A stretch of 64,000 nt of DNA, taken from Caldicellulosiruptor hydrothermalis 108 (GTDB lineage Bacteria > Bacillota > Thermoanaerobacteria > Caldicellulosiruptorales > Caldicellulosiruptoraceae). Shown here in pieces: positions 1 to 9,166 of the stretch (position 1 is its first letter; the number at the start of each line of letters is the position of its first letter). Where the stretch lies: positions 248,001 to 312,000 of the forward strand of contig NC_014652.1 of NCBI RefSeq assembly GCF_000166355.1, read 5' to 3'. The position numbers were made by a program, and so were the translations under genes. Below the pieces are notes generated by a model, which had not been told where the DNA came from, did not search any database, and saw nothing but the letters and a program-made list of their open reading frames with translations.

Positions 1-135
1 GAGTTTAATTGGATTACTAAACGATGCAAAGATGACATACAGCATTGGATAAAGCATTGTAAAACAAAGAAGACCTAAGAATACATAGTTAAAGGTGTCA
101 AATATTATCTCGCCTGGACTTTTTCTTATTTTCAT
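1..135 (-). CDS. Sugar ABC transporter permease, YtcP/AraQ type, N-terminal part only
   Basis: Reading the minus strand from an ATG at 133-135 gives 45 open codons running off the left edge. The protein starts MKIRKSPGEIIFDTFNYVF and continues into a first membrane helix and a YPMLYVIFASFS segment, which is typical of the second permease of Lpl/Ytc-type carbohydrate importers. It lies 24 bp downstream of the first permease on the same strand, so it is the third gene of the binding protein, permease, permease operon. Only the N-terminus is visible, so the family call rests on this motif and on context. Confidence 0.8.
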   Translation of the reverse strand, partial: MKIRKSPGEIIFDTFNYVFLGLLCFTMLYPMLYVIFASFSNPIKL

Positions 136-159
136 CTTGTAAAACTCACCCCTTTTCTT

Positions 160-1113
160 TTACCACAGCGATGTCTCTGTAAGTTTTTTAGCAATCTTAT
201 TAGAGAATATGACCAGTAAGAAGTTGATAACAGAGTTGAAAAGTCCAACTGCAGCGCCGTAGCTGTAGTCCATTTCTAAAAGACCTTTCCTGTATACGTA
301 TGTTGAAATAACGTCAGCAGTCTCGTATGTTAGAGGATTGTACATCAAAAATACCTTTTCAAATCCAACATTCATCATGTGCCCAACTCTCAGAAGGAAC
401 ATAATAACAATTGTTGGCAGTATTCCTGGTATTGTGACATAAAGTGCCTGTCTGAACCTTCCAGCACCATCTATAAGTGCTGCTTCATAAAGCTGTGGGT
501 CAATGTTTGAGATTGCAGCCAGGTACACAATCGAACCCCAACCGAGGTTTTGCCATATTCCAGAGCCGACATACAGTGGTCTGAACCAGCCAGGTTCTGT
601 CATGAAAGAGATTGGTTCTGATAAAATACCGAGAGACTTTAAAATCTGATTTATAAGACCGTCTCTTGAGAAAAAGTCCATAATCATACCAACAATGACA
701 ACTGTTGATATAAAGTGTGGCATGTAGCTTACTGTCTGAAGAGTCCTTTTGTATATGCTGTTTTTGATTTCGTTTAGCAAAAGTGCAAAAAGAATTGGAG
801 CAGGAAAACCAAATATAAGGTCGTAAACATTTATAAGTATTGTATTTCGGATTATTCTCCATACATAAAAACTGTCATAAACAAAAAACTCTTTGAACTT
901 TTCAAGTCCGACCCATGGGCTGCCCCAGATACCTTTTGCTGGTGTGAAGTCTTTAAAAGCTATTTGAAGACCGTACATTGGGATGTAGTGGAATATAAAA
1001 TAATATGCAACAACAGGGATGAGCATTATATAAAGACTTTTGTTTCGTATGAGGTCTTTTTTTAGCTCCTGCCATCTGCTTGGCTGAAAATGCTTTGTTG
1101 CAGCTTTTTCCAT
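160..1113 (-). CDS. Sugar ABC transporter permease, LplB type
   Basis: A 317-residue integral membrane protein of the binding-protein-dependent permease family. It has about six hydrophobic helices and the N-terminal HYIPMYGLQIAFKDF block characteristic of LplB/YteP proteins. A permease EAA-like loop (YEAALIDGAGRFRQALYVTIP) lies near residue 215 and would dock on a shared ATPase. It would form a heterodimeric channel with the partner permease that starts at 135. No ATPase gene is in the window; this subfamily commonly uses an MsmK/UgpC-type ATPase encoded elsewhere. The transported sugar cannot be read from the sequence. Confidence 0.93.
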   Translation of the reverse strand: MEKAATKHFQPSRWQELKKDLIRNKSLYIMLIPVVAYYFIFHYIPMYGLQIAFKDFTPAKGIWGSPWVGLEKFKEFFVYDSFYVWRIIRNTILINVYDLIFGFPAPILFALLLNEIKNSIYKRTLQTVSYMPHFISTVVIVGMIMDFFSRDGLINQILKSLGILSEPISFMTEPGWFRPLYVGSGIWQNLGWGSIVYLAAISNIDPQLYEAALIDGAGRFRQALYVTIPGILPTIVIMFLLRVGHMMNVGFEKVFLMYNPLTYETADVISTYVYRKGLLEMDYSYGAAVGLFNSVINFLLVIFSNKIAKKLTETSLW

Positions 1114-1187
1114 CTTGTTTTAAACCTCCTCATAAAAAGAATGCATCTTTGTGCCCAAAAAGAGTATGCATCAAAAAGGTTTTATAA

Positions 1188-1261
1188 AAAAGAGCCTTGC
1201 AATAAGGTGTGCCATCAAGAAAGCTTCCTAATTACTGTCAGCCTTGTTGCAAGGCTCTTTT
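1188..1261 (-). other. Intercistronic stem-loop between binding protein and permease genes
   Basis: Perfect 15-bp inverted repeat: AAAAGAGCCTTGCAA at 1188-1202 and its complement at 1247-1261, with a 44-nt loop. It sits between the binding-protein gene (upstream in transcription) and the first permease. In sugar ABC operons such structures often protect the binding-protein mRNA end or partly terminate, giving excess binding protein over permeases. Either role is inference. Confidence 0.7.
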
Positions 1262-1280
1262 GTTCATAAAATAGCCTATA

Positions 1281-2882
1281 TTATTTTCTCTTCTTCCACC
1301 TGTCATAAGCCTGCTGGTAAATCTTAATAGCCTCGTCAATCTTCATCTGTTTGAGTGTCTTTACAAACGCATCGACATTTGTTGCCTTTCCTGTCATGAG
1401 TCTTAAGAACATCTCATCGTAGTATGTGTTGACAGTGTTCATGATATTTGCAAGTCTCTTTGACTCATCGTCTGTGAACGACAGTGGTGGTAGAATTCTG
1501 TCGTTTTTGACTTGGCTCCACTTGTTGACAACAGCATCTTTTTGCTGTGGATACATCATCTGAATCTGATAGTAGTATTCATCAGCTTGAGCAAATGGAC
1601 CGCTTATAGATGCACGAGCGTATTTTGCTAAAGCCTCTGCTGCAGAAAGTCCTTGCGGATTTTTCAAGATTTCATCTGTGTAATATACCTTGCCATCTTT
1701 CTTGACATAAGATTTTCCAAGCACACCATAGTTGAACGCTTCATACCCTTCTTTGCTGTATCCCCAGTCAAGAACCTTCATAGCAAGTGGAACATTTTTA
1801 CATGCTGTTGTGATTGCTGCACTTGTTCGTGAGAACAAGAACTCTGCCTGGCCCAAAAGTGGGTATTCACCTTTTTTGAGCACAGGGAACTTTGTTGCTA
1901 TGATATCTTTCTTGAGATTCAGGAAAAAGCCCATATCACCAGAAAGAAGTCCTATCCATGCACCAATTACATCATTTTGAACGTTTGCCCTGATAACCTT
2001 CTGGTTCATTGTCAGAATATCCGGGTCGATGAGTCCATCTTTCCACCACTTCTGGAGTGTTGCTATAAACTGTTTATATTGTGGTTCTAACGGACCATAT
2101 TTGACCTTTCCATTTACCTGGAAGAAATCTGTCTTTATTCCCCATGCACCAACCAGGAAAGAAGAATAATCAAACGCATATCTTGGGTTGGAAGCATTTC
2201 GAAGGATTGAAAATCCCCTTTCATCCTTTTTGCCATTGCCGTTTGGGTCTTTTGTCACAAATGCTTTCAAAACCTTGTACCAGTCATCAACTGTCTCTGG
2301 CTCTTTTAGTCCCAGCTTTTTGAGCCAGTCGTTCCTTATTTGAGGACCATAATAGACACATGCAATCTTTGGATTATTTCCACGAAGAGCTGGGAAGCCG
2401 TAAATATCACCATCGTCTGTCACAATAAGCTTTTTAATGTCTGGATGTTGCTGAAGGAATTTGTTGAGGTTTGGAGCATACTTTGGAATATAGTCATTGA
2501 GTCTTATGATTACCTTATCAAGCATTGCTTTTACAGGACCGCCTGGATAGTTGTCAATCCAGTTCCACTCAATAATGTCTGTCAGCTGTCTTGATGCAAC
2601 CATGAGGTTGAACTGGTCTGTCTCGCCGCCGACCGGTGGGTGCTTGAACACAATCTTTACCCCAAGTTTTTTCTGCAAAAGCTGGTAAGCAGCAATTGAA
2701 GAGTAGCTGTTATAAGATGTTGCAACCTTGGGGTCAAGACGAACAAAATAGGTAAGTGTTGGTGTTGACTTTGCATAAGCTGTTGAGGATGACGAAACAA
2801 ACGCTGGAATTACAAGTGATAAGGTAAATGCAATCACCACAATCAGACTTAAAACCTTTTTAGAAGATTTGAACCAGTCCAT
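1281..2882 (-). CDS. Extracellular solute-binding protein of a carbohydrate ABC importer
   Basis: A 533-residue exported protein: positively charged start (MDWFKSSKKV), hydrophobic core, and an AYA-KS signal peptidase I-like site near residue 37. No lipobox cysteine is seen, unlike most Gram-positive binding proteins, so membrane anchoring is unclear. The length and the pattern of DWLKKLGLKEPETVDDWYKVL match the LplA/YtcQ family of extracellular solute-binding proteins family 1. Residues near 218 (DPNGNGKKDERG) form a calcium-loop-like DxNxxx motif common in this family. It is the first gene of the transporter operon and is divergent from the AraC-type regulator, which probably controls it. 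Confidence 0.92.
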   Translation of the reverse strand: MDWFKSSKKVLSLIVVIAFTLSLVIPAFVSSSSTAYAKSTPTLTYFVRLDPKVATSYNSYSSIAAYQLLQKKLGVKIVFKHPPVGGETDQFNLMVASRQLTDIIEWNWIDNYPGGPVKAMLDKVIIRLNDYIPKYAPNLNKFLQQHPDIKKLIVTDDGDIYGFPALRGNNPKIACVYYGPQIRNDWLKKLGLKEPETVDDWYKVLKAFVTKDPNGNGKKDERGFSILRNASNPRYAFDYSSFLVGAWGIKTDFFQVNGKVKYGPLEPQYKQFIATLQKWWKDGLIDPDILTMNQKVIRANVQNDVIGAWIGLLSGDMGFFLNLKKDIIATKFPVLKKGEYPLLGQAEFLFSRTSAAITTACKNVPLAMKVLDWGYSKEGYEAFNYGVLGKSYVKKDGKVYYTDEILKNPQGLSAAEALAKYARASISGPFAQADEYYYQIQMMYPQQKDAVVNKWSQVKNDRILPPLSFTDDESKRLANIMNTVNTYYDEMFLRLMTGKATNVDAFVKTLKQMKIDEAIKIYQQAYDRWKKRK

Positions 2883-3021
2883 TTTGAAACCTCCTTGTTT
2901 TAAAAGTTTTTATTGAATTTTTCCAAATTACCCGCAGCAAGCGCTTATTGTTTTCAGCAACTTGTCGGCGGGCTTTACAGCTTTTATTATAAAGGGGAGC
3001 CAAAGCTTTTTGGAAGAGGAA

Positions 3022-3050
3022 AATATTAAGATTGAAAGGACAATATTAAG
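3022..3050. promoter_or_regulatory. Direct repeats and cre-like core in the divergent transporter/regulator intergenic region
   Basis: The 307 bp between the binding-protein gene and the regulator start contain two copies of AATATTAAG, at 3022-3030 and 3042-3050. They begin 20 bp apart, about two helical turns, as expected of AraC-family half-sites. An AAGCGCTT core at 2939-2946, as in LacI/CcpA operators, lies close to the transporter start. No convincing -35/-10 pair was found for either direction. Functional assignment is inference. Confidence 0.35.
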
Positions 3051-3189
3051 CTTCTTAAAAATGTACTCATGATTTATATTTTCTTTGCAATTTGTTTCAT
3101 TGCTTTTCTATATTGCTTGTATTATAATTGAAATTGCCCAAAAAAGAAGGGCTTACGAATTTATTTTTTTGAGGAGGATTTTTTTAAGG

Positions 3190-5511
3190 ATGTTTAAGAA
3201 AATCTTGTGGCGGTTTGTCTTTTCATATCTTGTCATTTTTATCATTCCTCTTTTCATAGGAATTGGAGCATATTTCAGTGTAAAAGAGATCATGATGAGC
3301 AGTTTATATAGATACAACAAGACAACCCTCACCCAGCTCGAAGACAAGGTTGAAAACGAGGTTGTAAAGTCAGTAGAATCTCTTGCTGACTGGATAAACT
3401 TAAACCCTTACTATTTTATTTTCCTTCCAGAAGCAAAAGAAGCGCTTGACAGCAGTGATAGACTCCTTAATATTAGAAACCTTTGCAGGGAGATATATTC
3501 ACAGACATATAAAAATTCTTACATTTTAGATGCTTTTATATACATTCCTTCTGAGAACCTTATTATAGGACCATCGTATACAACAACACCTTATAACTAC
3601 TATACATACATAAACAGGCCACTTGATATGAGCTATGAAAAATGGCTTAAATTTTTAAACGGCGAGTACAAGATGCAGTACATACCTTCTTTTGAGATAA
3701 AAGCTGATTATAAAAAGCTTTCTACAATAATGTTTGCAAATACACTTTCAAGATGGATTATTGATGGTAAAAACGCAAATGTGTTTGTCATCATTGATCA
3801 GAGCAAGATTGTAAACCTCATGAAAGAGATTATAAGCTATCCTAAAGGTATCATGTGGATTTTGGATAGGAATAACAATCAAGTTCTCAAGGTTTCTGCA
3901 GAAAAGCAAAATATATCTTTACCAAAAATTAATTTTTCTATTTACAATGACTTTAGTATAAGAGAGTTCAAATTAGATGGGCAGAAGTGGATAGTCTATT
4001 ATACCATTTCACCACTCTATGGCTGGAAATACATATCGATGGTGCCTGTTGACAGTTTCTTTGAAGAGATAAGAAAAATTCGAAACTTGAGCTTGCTTCT
4101 TCTTGGACTTATGAGCGTTATTAGCAGCATACTTATATTTTTCTTTAGCGTGCAGAATTACAGACCTCTCAGTGAGATCAAAAGTCTTTTGCAATCTAAT
4201 AATGAAAACAAAGATCTCAAGAGCACAAAAAGCGAGTTTGACGTAATAAGAGACCTTGTTGTCCACACTCTTTCAAAGGAAGAAGAGATGAAAAGACAAA
4301 TTACGCGGTTTACACCTATCATAAAGAACAACCTTTTATACCAGCTTTTGGTGGGCGGTATTTTGCCCGAAAGTATAGGGGATCTGGAGCTAAAAACCTT
4401 GAGTATGGAAAAACAAAGTGGCAAGTTTGTGGTGTGTTTAGTTGAGATTGATGACTGCTCTGGGTTTATAAAGGGTGAGAGTGACAGTGAGTATGCTCTT
4501 GTGACCCTTGTTGTCACAAATGTTTTGGATGAGCTTTTGGATACAAATAACTTTAAACACTGGAATGTGCTATTTTCAAGGACAAAGCTCAGTGTAATCG
4601 TGGAGATTAAAGATAGCTTTGAACAAAGCTTGCCAAAACTTTCAAGCCTGTTTGAGAACATGATTGAATTTTTGGAGAAGAACTTTACAATATTTGTGTC
4701 TGTAGGTATAAGTGGGGAGGTTTTGGGTATAGTAAATTTAAAGTTTGCATATGAGCAGGCAGAAAAGGTTCTTTCATTGAAATTTGTAAAACCTAACATG
4801 AAGATTTTCAAGTTTTCTGAGCTTTCTCAAGATATAACTTCAGAGAAAGAATTTTTGCCCAAGGACATTGAAAACAGGATTATAAACTCTGTAAAAGAAG
4901 GAAAAGTAGAAGGGATTTATGAGGTGTTTGAAGATATCCGCTGTCATATCACAGCTGCGAATTCTCCTCACATGGCAAAGATGATACTTATATATCTTTA
5001 CGGATTGTATTATCAGCTTTTAAATAGCATTCCAAACACGGTCGGAGATGATCAAAAACCTGAGCCAGAAAAAGTAATGAGATTAATCATTGATGAGAAA
5101 AATCCAAAAAAGGTTCTTCAGGCGTTGCAAGAAGATTATAGAATTTTGGCTGAAAGTGTGATAGTAAATAAACAGAAAATGGGCAATGACTTGATTTCAA
5201 ATATTTTGGAGTATATCCACCAGCAATATTCAAGCTCAGAGATATCACTTTCAACAATCGCAGATAAGTTCAATATAACTCCGCAGTATCTTTCAGCAAT
5301 ATTCAAAGAAAAGACCGGACAGAACATAAGCGACTATATCCAGAACCTGAGAATGAACAGAGCAAAAGAACTTCTTCTGACAACCGACTATTCCGTGTCT
5401 CAGATTGCGAAGATGATAGGATACACAGAGGTAAGTGGATTTACCAAGGCTTTCAAGAAGTTTGAAGGTGTGTCTCCAAACAAGTTCAGAGAGCTTAACA
5501 AACCACAATAA
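3190..5511 (+). CDS. Membrane-bound AraC-family transcriptional regulator
   Basis: Start chosen at ATG 3190 because GAGGAGG lies at 3171-3177. The open frame extends upstream to a TTG at 3085 without a good ribosome site. The 773-residue protein has an N-terminal membrane helix (FVFSYLVIFIIPLFIGIGAY), about 250 residues of extracytoplasmic sensor, a second helix near residue 295 (LSLLLLGLMSVISSILIFF), a cytoplasmic linker, and a C-terminal AraC domain with two helix-turn-helix units (LSTIADKFNITPQYLSAIF and YSVSQIAKMIGYTEVSGFT). This architecture is common beside Lpl/Ytc transporters in Firmicutes, where it senses sugars. Divergent orientation suggests it controls the adjacent operon. Confidence 0.92.
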   Translation: MFKKILWRFVFSYLVIFIIPLFIGIGAYFSVKEIMMSSLYRYNKTTLTQLEDKVENEVVKSVESLADWINLNPYYFIFLPEAKEALDSSDRLLNIRNLCREIYSQTYKNSYILDAFIYIPSENLIIGPSYTTTPYNYYTYINRPLDMSYEKWLKFLNGEYKMQYIPSFEIKADYKKLSTIMFANTLSRWIIDGKNANVFVIIDQSKIVNLMKEIISYPKGIMWILDRNNNQVLKVSAEKQNISLPKINFSIYNDFSIREFKLDGQKWIVYYTISPLYGWKYISMVPVDSFFEEIRKIRNLSLLLLGLMSVISSILIFFFSVQNYRPLSEIKSLLQSNNENKDLKSTKSEFDVIRDLVVHTLSKEEEMKRQITRFTPIIKNNLLYQLLVGGILPESIGDLELKTLSMEKQSGKFVVCLVEIDDCSGFIKGESDSEYALVTLVVTNVLDELLDTNNFKHWNVLFSRTKLSVIVEIKDSFEQSLPKLSSLFENMIEFLEKNFTIFVSVGISGEVLGIVNLKFAYEQAEKVLSLKFVKPNMKIFKFSELSQDITSEKEFLPKDIENRIINSVKEGKVEGIYEVFEDIRCHITAANSPHMAKMILIYLYGLYYQLLNSIPNTVGDDQKPEPEKVMRLIIDEKNPKKVLQALQEDYRILAESVIVNKQKMGNDLISNILEYIHQQYSSSEISLSTIADKFNITPQYLSAIFKEKTGQNISDYIQNLRMNRAKELLLTTDYSVSQIAKMIGYTEVSGFTKAFKKFEGVSPNKFRELNKPQ

Positions 5512-5515
5512 AAAA

Positions 5516-5566
5516 GAGCGGGAGGGAGAAGATTAAGATTTCTTCTCATCCCGCTCAAAATTTTTT
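5516..5566. terminator. Bidirectional terminator between the AraC-type regulator and the transketolase-like gene
   Basis: GAGCGGGA at 5516-5523 pairs with its near-complement ending at 5556. The inner GAGAAGA/TCTTCTC pairing extends the stem, and T-rich flanks lie on both sides (AAAAA before, TTTTTT after). It lies between convergent genes and can serve both strands. Confidence 0.8.
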
Positions 5567-5590
5567 CAAAGAAGCAACATTGCTGGGGGT

Positions 5591-7876
5591 TTATAAAATA
5601 CTTTTTAGCTTTGCAATTCTTTTTTCTCTGTCCTTTACAAACCTTTCAATGCCGCTGTAAATGCTGTCGCAATCAAGGTGCGCTTCTTTTAATATCTCAT
5701 CAACTGTTCCACCTGTTCGCCACTGATTATCCCAGTCGCTTGAAAGTGAGTACTCTTCAGACACTTTTGAAAATATCCAGTCATGCATGAGCTTTTTGCT
5801 CTCGTTTGTGATTACCATGGAGTCCATCCAGTCTTCAAGCGGCAGCACCTTATTTCTGTACTCATCTTCCTGCATCATGAAAAGTTCAAAGCTTGGTGCA
5901 GCAATTATCTTGAGGTTAAAATCTTTTCTAAGCTGAGGCAGAAGCTTTATTAAATTGTAGGTTGTGCTTGTGCCCCTGACAATTATCGTTCCGTCCTTTC
6001 TTCTATTTGGGTCAAAATCATTTATGATATACGCTCCTTTTGCGGCTTCAAAATGTGACGGAATACCAAGTGCGCTTCTGTCAGGTATTTCAATTGGTGG
6101 TCTTGTAAGGTGCAATGCAATGTTGTTTATGTCAGTTGCAAGTGCAGCTGCTAGCAAAACCGGCACTTCATTGTGTTCCCACGGGTAAAGATTTATAATC
6201 TTTCCTTTCGGTAAAAGCTGCAAAACTCCAGGTTCAAAAATCCCAAAATGTGTCCTTGAATCTTCAGCAGTCTCTGGTCCAGAGTGGCCGGCAACCCAGA
6301 TAACTTTGCCAAACTTTACTGGAGAGTCTTGTGCCATCTGGGAGAAAAGTCTTATTGCGCCATATTTGAGATACATAAAAGATCCATATGTTGATGTTAT
6401 AGCCCAAAAACCGTTAAAATCCTCATATGGATTTTCGCTAAGGTTGACAGTTGCTAAACCAGCACACACACCGGCGTTCAAGAACTCTGTGATTGCAGAT
6501 GGCAAAATTGCTCCATTTCTATTTTTTTCTCTGTCATACACTCCAAATCCGGCAAAGTCGTCTTTTCCAAGTCCAAATCCGTGAAGGTTTGTAGACTCTG
6601 TAAGGTCGGCAGATGTTGCAATGATAAGAGGTCTTCCATATTTTCTGCCGACCACACCGTTTATATACATTCCCCATTTTGCTAAAGCTGCTCTGTTTGG
6701 AACATTTTCGCCCGGCTTTGCAAAAAGCCAGTCAGGATAGTTTTTGTAATCATAGATAGCCGGGTCTTTATATGGATTTTGGTTTAGAACAAATGTCGAA
6801 GGAGCATCTTTTGGCAGAGCTTCTGCAATCTCAACAAGCGTGTCTGTGATATACTTAACAAGCTCCTCATCTGATGTAAGCACTCTGTTTATGATCTTAA
6901 GGTTTTCTTCCCATTGTTTTCTCTCTTCATCCGGGTTAGATGGTGCTGGTTTTCCAAAACCTACAAACTCAACTCCGTACTTTTCCATGAAAGGTTTTCT
7001 TGTCTCCCAGAAAATCTCTGAGTTTTTCTTGTGCGGCACACCGTGCGATTTGTTGTCATATACGCCATATTCATATCCTTTTTTGGTCTTAAACCACATG
7101 AGATTAGGAGTATTCTCATTTGCTTCTTCCACTGCTTTTTTGATTGTGCTATAGACATCATTCCAGCTGTGACCGTTCATTGTTCCACAAACCTTCCAGC
7201 CATGGGCAGAAAACCACTCATCAGGTGTGCCGTACACAACAGAAGAAAAAGGTCTGTCATCTATTCCAAAATCGTTCCAGTCCAAAAGCCAGAAAAGATT
7301 TCCAAGGCCATATGCCCATGCACCGTTTTGAGACTCATGAGTAGCGCCGGCTGTCAGCGCACCTTCGCCTTCAATCAAGAACACCTTTACATTTTGAAGT
7401 CCTGCCTTTTTGAGTGCTAAAGCTTGCCCTACAGATGCAGGAAGGCCATGGGCAGAAGGTCCTGTGTTGAATTTCAAAAGCAGTGTTTTTCCGCTTGACT
7501 CTGCATGACCAGGAAGTCCTTTGTTGTGTCTAAAGGTTAATAAATCATAATATCTTACAAGTTTATCTTCAGCAATTAAATATTTTACATCTTTTGTTTG
7601 CCTGTACATTTCATCAAAAGCATCCCCAATGACAGCAAAGAGTGAGTAGATTATTGGTATGGTATGTCCAGCAGAAAGAATTAGTCTGTCGTTGAATCTG
7701 TATTCTGGTTTTCTGATATCATATATCATCTTTTTTCCAAACAAAAGGCTTATTAACATATGAGCTTTTGAGTGAGAACCGCCAGGATGCCCGCTCTGCC
7801 TGTAATTTAGGGTAAAATCAAGATACTGATAGGTTATGTCTTTAATCTTTTCCCAGAACTGAAATTCTTTCTCCAT
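5591..7876 (-). CDS. Divergent transketolase-family thiamine diphosphate enzyme
   Basis: 761 residues, about 100 longer than ordinary transketolase. Family features are present: SGHPGGSHS near residue 28, SAGHT near 69, a thiamine diphosphate motif GEGALTAGATHES followed by DWNDFGID (residues 168-204), NGHSW near 234, and a pyrimidine-domain glutamate in AITEFLNAGVCAGLA near 463. The middle and C-terminal parts (GHSGPETAEDSRTHF near 532) depart from canonical TktA, and the sequence lacks phosphoketolase signatures. The donor/acceptor sugars are therefore uncertain. The gene is monocistronic and flanked by a convergent terminator and a divergent permease gene. RBS GGGAGG precedes the ATG. Confidence 0.8.
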   Translation of the reverse strand: MEKEFQFWEKIKDITYQYLDFTLNYRQSGHPGGSHSKAHMLISLLFGKKMIYDIRKPEYRFNDRLILSAGHTIPIIYSLFAVIGDAFDEMYRQTKDVKYLIAEDKLVRYYDLLTFRHNKGLPGHAESSGKTLLLKFNTGPSAHGLPASVGQALALKKAGLQNVKVFLIEGEGALTAGATHESQNGAWAYGLGNLFWLLDWNDFGIDDRPFSSVVYGTPDEWFSAHGWKVCGTMNGHSWNDVYSTIKKAVEEANENTPNLMWFKTKKGYEYGVYDNKSHGVPHKKNSEIFWETRKPFMEKYGVEFVGFGKPAPSNPDEERKQWEENLKIINRVLTSDEELVKYITDTLVEIAEALPKDAPSTFVLNQNPYKDPAIYDYKNYPDWLFAKPGENVPNRAALAKWGMYINGVVGRKYGRPLIIATSADLTESTNLHGFGLGKDDFAGFGVYDREKNRNGAILPSAITEFLNAGVCAGLATVNLSENPYEDFNGFWAITSTYGSFMYLKYGAIRLFSQMAQDSPVKFGKVIWVAGHSGPETAEDSRTHFGIFEPGVLQLLPKGKIINLYPWEHNEVPVLLAAALATDINNIALHLTRPPIEIPDRSALGIPSHFEAAKGAYIINDFDPNRRKDGTIIVRGTSTTYNLIKLLPQLRKDFNLKIIAAPSFELFMMQEDEYRNKVLPLEDWMDSMVITNESKKLMHDWIFSKVSEEYSLSSDWDNQWRTGGTVDEILKEAHLDCDSIYSGIERFVKDREKRIAKLKSIL

Positions 7877-8094
7877 CTTAAACCTCCCACAATATTGTTC
7901 ATTATTTCTACTACTTTGAACTTAATTATAACAGCAAAATGTAATAAATTAAAGTGGATTATTTTAAGTTTGAAGCGAAAATTTTAAGATAATTGTTTAA
8001 CAAAATGTTGTCGTTTTGAACGAGTTTAGATTTAAAAACCATAAAATATATTCAAAAATCCTTAAATAAAACATTGGATTTTTATTTAATTATG

Positions 8095-8123
8095 TTGACT
8101 TTTTGACCCTAAGCATTTACAAT
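8095..8123 (+). promoter_or_regulatory. Sigma-A promoter of the AEC permease gene
   Basis: TTGACT at 8095-8100, a 17-bp spacer, TACAAT at 8118-8123. This is the only strong signal in the 339-bp gap 7877-8215. The transketolase-like gene on the other strand has only a TATAAT-like -10 (near 7927) with a weak -35. Confidence 0.7.
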
Positions 8124-8215
8124 TAAATATTATCTACCTATCAGATTTTTAATGGTATAATATTTTGAAAACCATACTGATTTTTTGACCGAAATTTCAA
8201 GAGGGGGTCAGAACG

Positions 8216-9166
8216 TTGCTGCATACATTTATCAATGCCATTCAGGGAGTACTGGTGATTTTATTTGTTCTTATGCTCGGGTATTTTCTTGCAAAGTACA
8301 GGTGGTTTGACTCAAAAGTATCAGACCTTTTTGCAAAGGTTGTTGTAAATGTCTCGCTGCCGCTTTATATGATAGCAAACCTCACCTCAACATTTACAAA
8401 AAGTGAGCTTGAACATTCAGCACAAGGGCTTTTAATTCCATTTTTATCAATTTTGCTTTCTTACAGTGTGGCTGTGATGCTTGCAAGGATTACAAATGTA
8501 AAAGCTCACAGAAGGGGTCTTTTTGCAGCCATATTTTCGCTTTCAAATTCGATATTTGTGGGGCTTCCTATGTCTCTTGCGCTTTTTGGAGATGTCGCAA
8601 CACCTTATACTTTACTTTATTACATGGCAAACACTACGATATGGTGGACATTGGGTGTATATGGGATTATCCGAGACAACAAAACCGAAAATCAAAAGGT
8701 TTTGAGTATAGATACTCTAAAGCGCATATTTAACCCGCCTTTGATTGGATTTTTAATAGGAGTTGGTCTTGTACTTTTGCAGATAAAGCTTCCAAAATTT
8801 ATATTTGACAGTTTTAAAATGGTAGGAGGGCTTACCACCCCCCTTTCCATCTTCTGTGTGGGTATAACAATGTACGAGATGGGGTTTAAAAATTTCAGGT
8901 TAGACAAAGATAGCATTTTAGTGTTTGCAGGAAGATTCCTTGTTACGCCTTTTATTACATGGCTTCTTTCACATTTTATTCCCGTTCCCAAACTCATGCG
9001 AGATGTGTTTATCATAATGTCTGCAATGCCTGTGATGGTAAATTCAGCTATAATTTCAAGAGTATATAATGGTGACTATGAATTCGCTACTGCTATGATT
9101 ACATATTCCACTGTGTTTTCGGTTGTAATAATGCCGTTTTTGATGGTGCTGATTAAGATTATTTAG
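8216..9166 (+). CDS. Auxin efflux carrier (AEC) family transporter
   Basis: A 316-residue, very hydrophobic protein with about ten helices. It has the AEC hallmark of two homologous five-helix halves: LVILFVLMLGYFLAK with SLPLYMIANL in the N-half, and PPLIGFLIGVGL with LTTPLSIFCVGITM in the C-half. The bacterial family moves organic acids such as malate or malonate; the substrate is unknown here. Start is TTG 8216 with GAGGGGGT at 8201-8208. The end overlaps the convergent MFS gene by 8 bp. Confidence 0.88.
   Translation: MLHTFINAIQGVLVILFVLMLGYFLAKYRWFDSKVSDLFAKVVVNVSLPLYMIANLTSTFTKSELEHSAQGLLIPFLSILLSYSVAVMLARITNVKAHRRGLFAAIFSLSNSIFVGLPMSLALFGDVATPYTLLYYMANTTIWWTLGVYGIIRDNKTENQKVLSIDTLKRIFNPPLIGFLIGVGLVLLQIKLPKFIFDSFKMVGGLTTPLSIFCVGITMYEMGFKNFRLDKDSILVFAGRFLVTPFITWLLSHFIPVPKLMRDVFIIMSAMPVMVNSAIISRVYNGDYEFATAMITYSTVFSVVIMPFLMVLIKII

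Noticed and set aside
4158-4811. 217-codon open frame on the minus strand
   Set aside because: Antisense to the AraC-type regulator, low-complexity Ser/Leu/Phe-rich translation, no ribosome site.
5591-7876. Phosphoketolase
   Set aside because: The N-terminal and thiamine motifs are of transketolase type, and phosphoketolase-specific blocks are absent.
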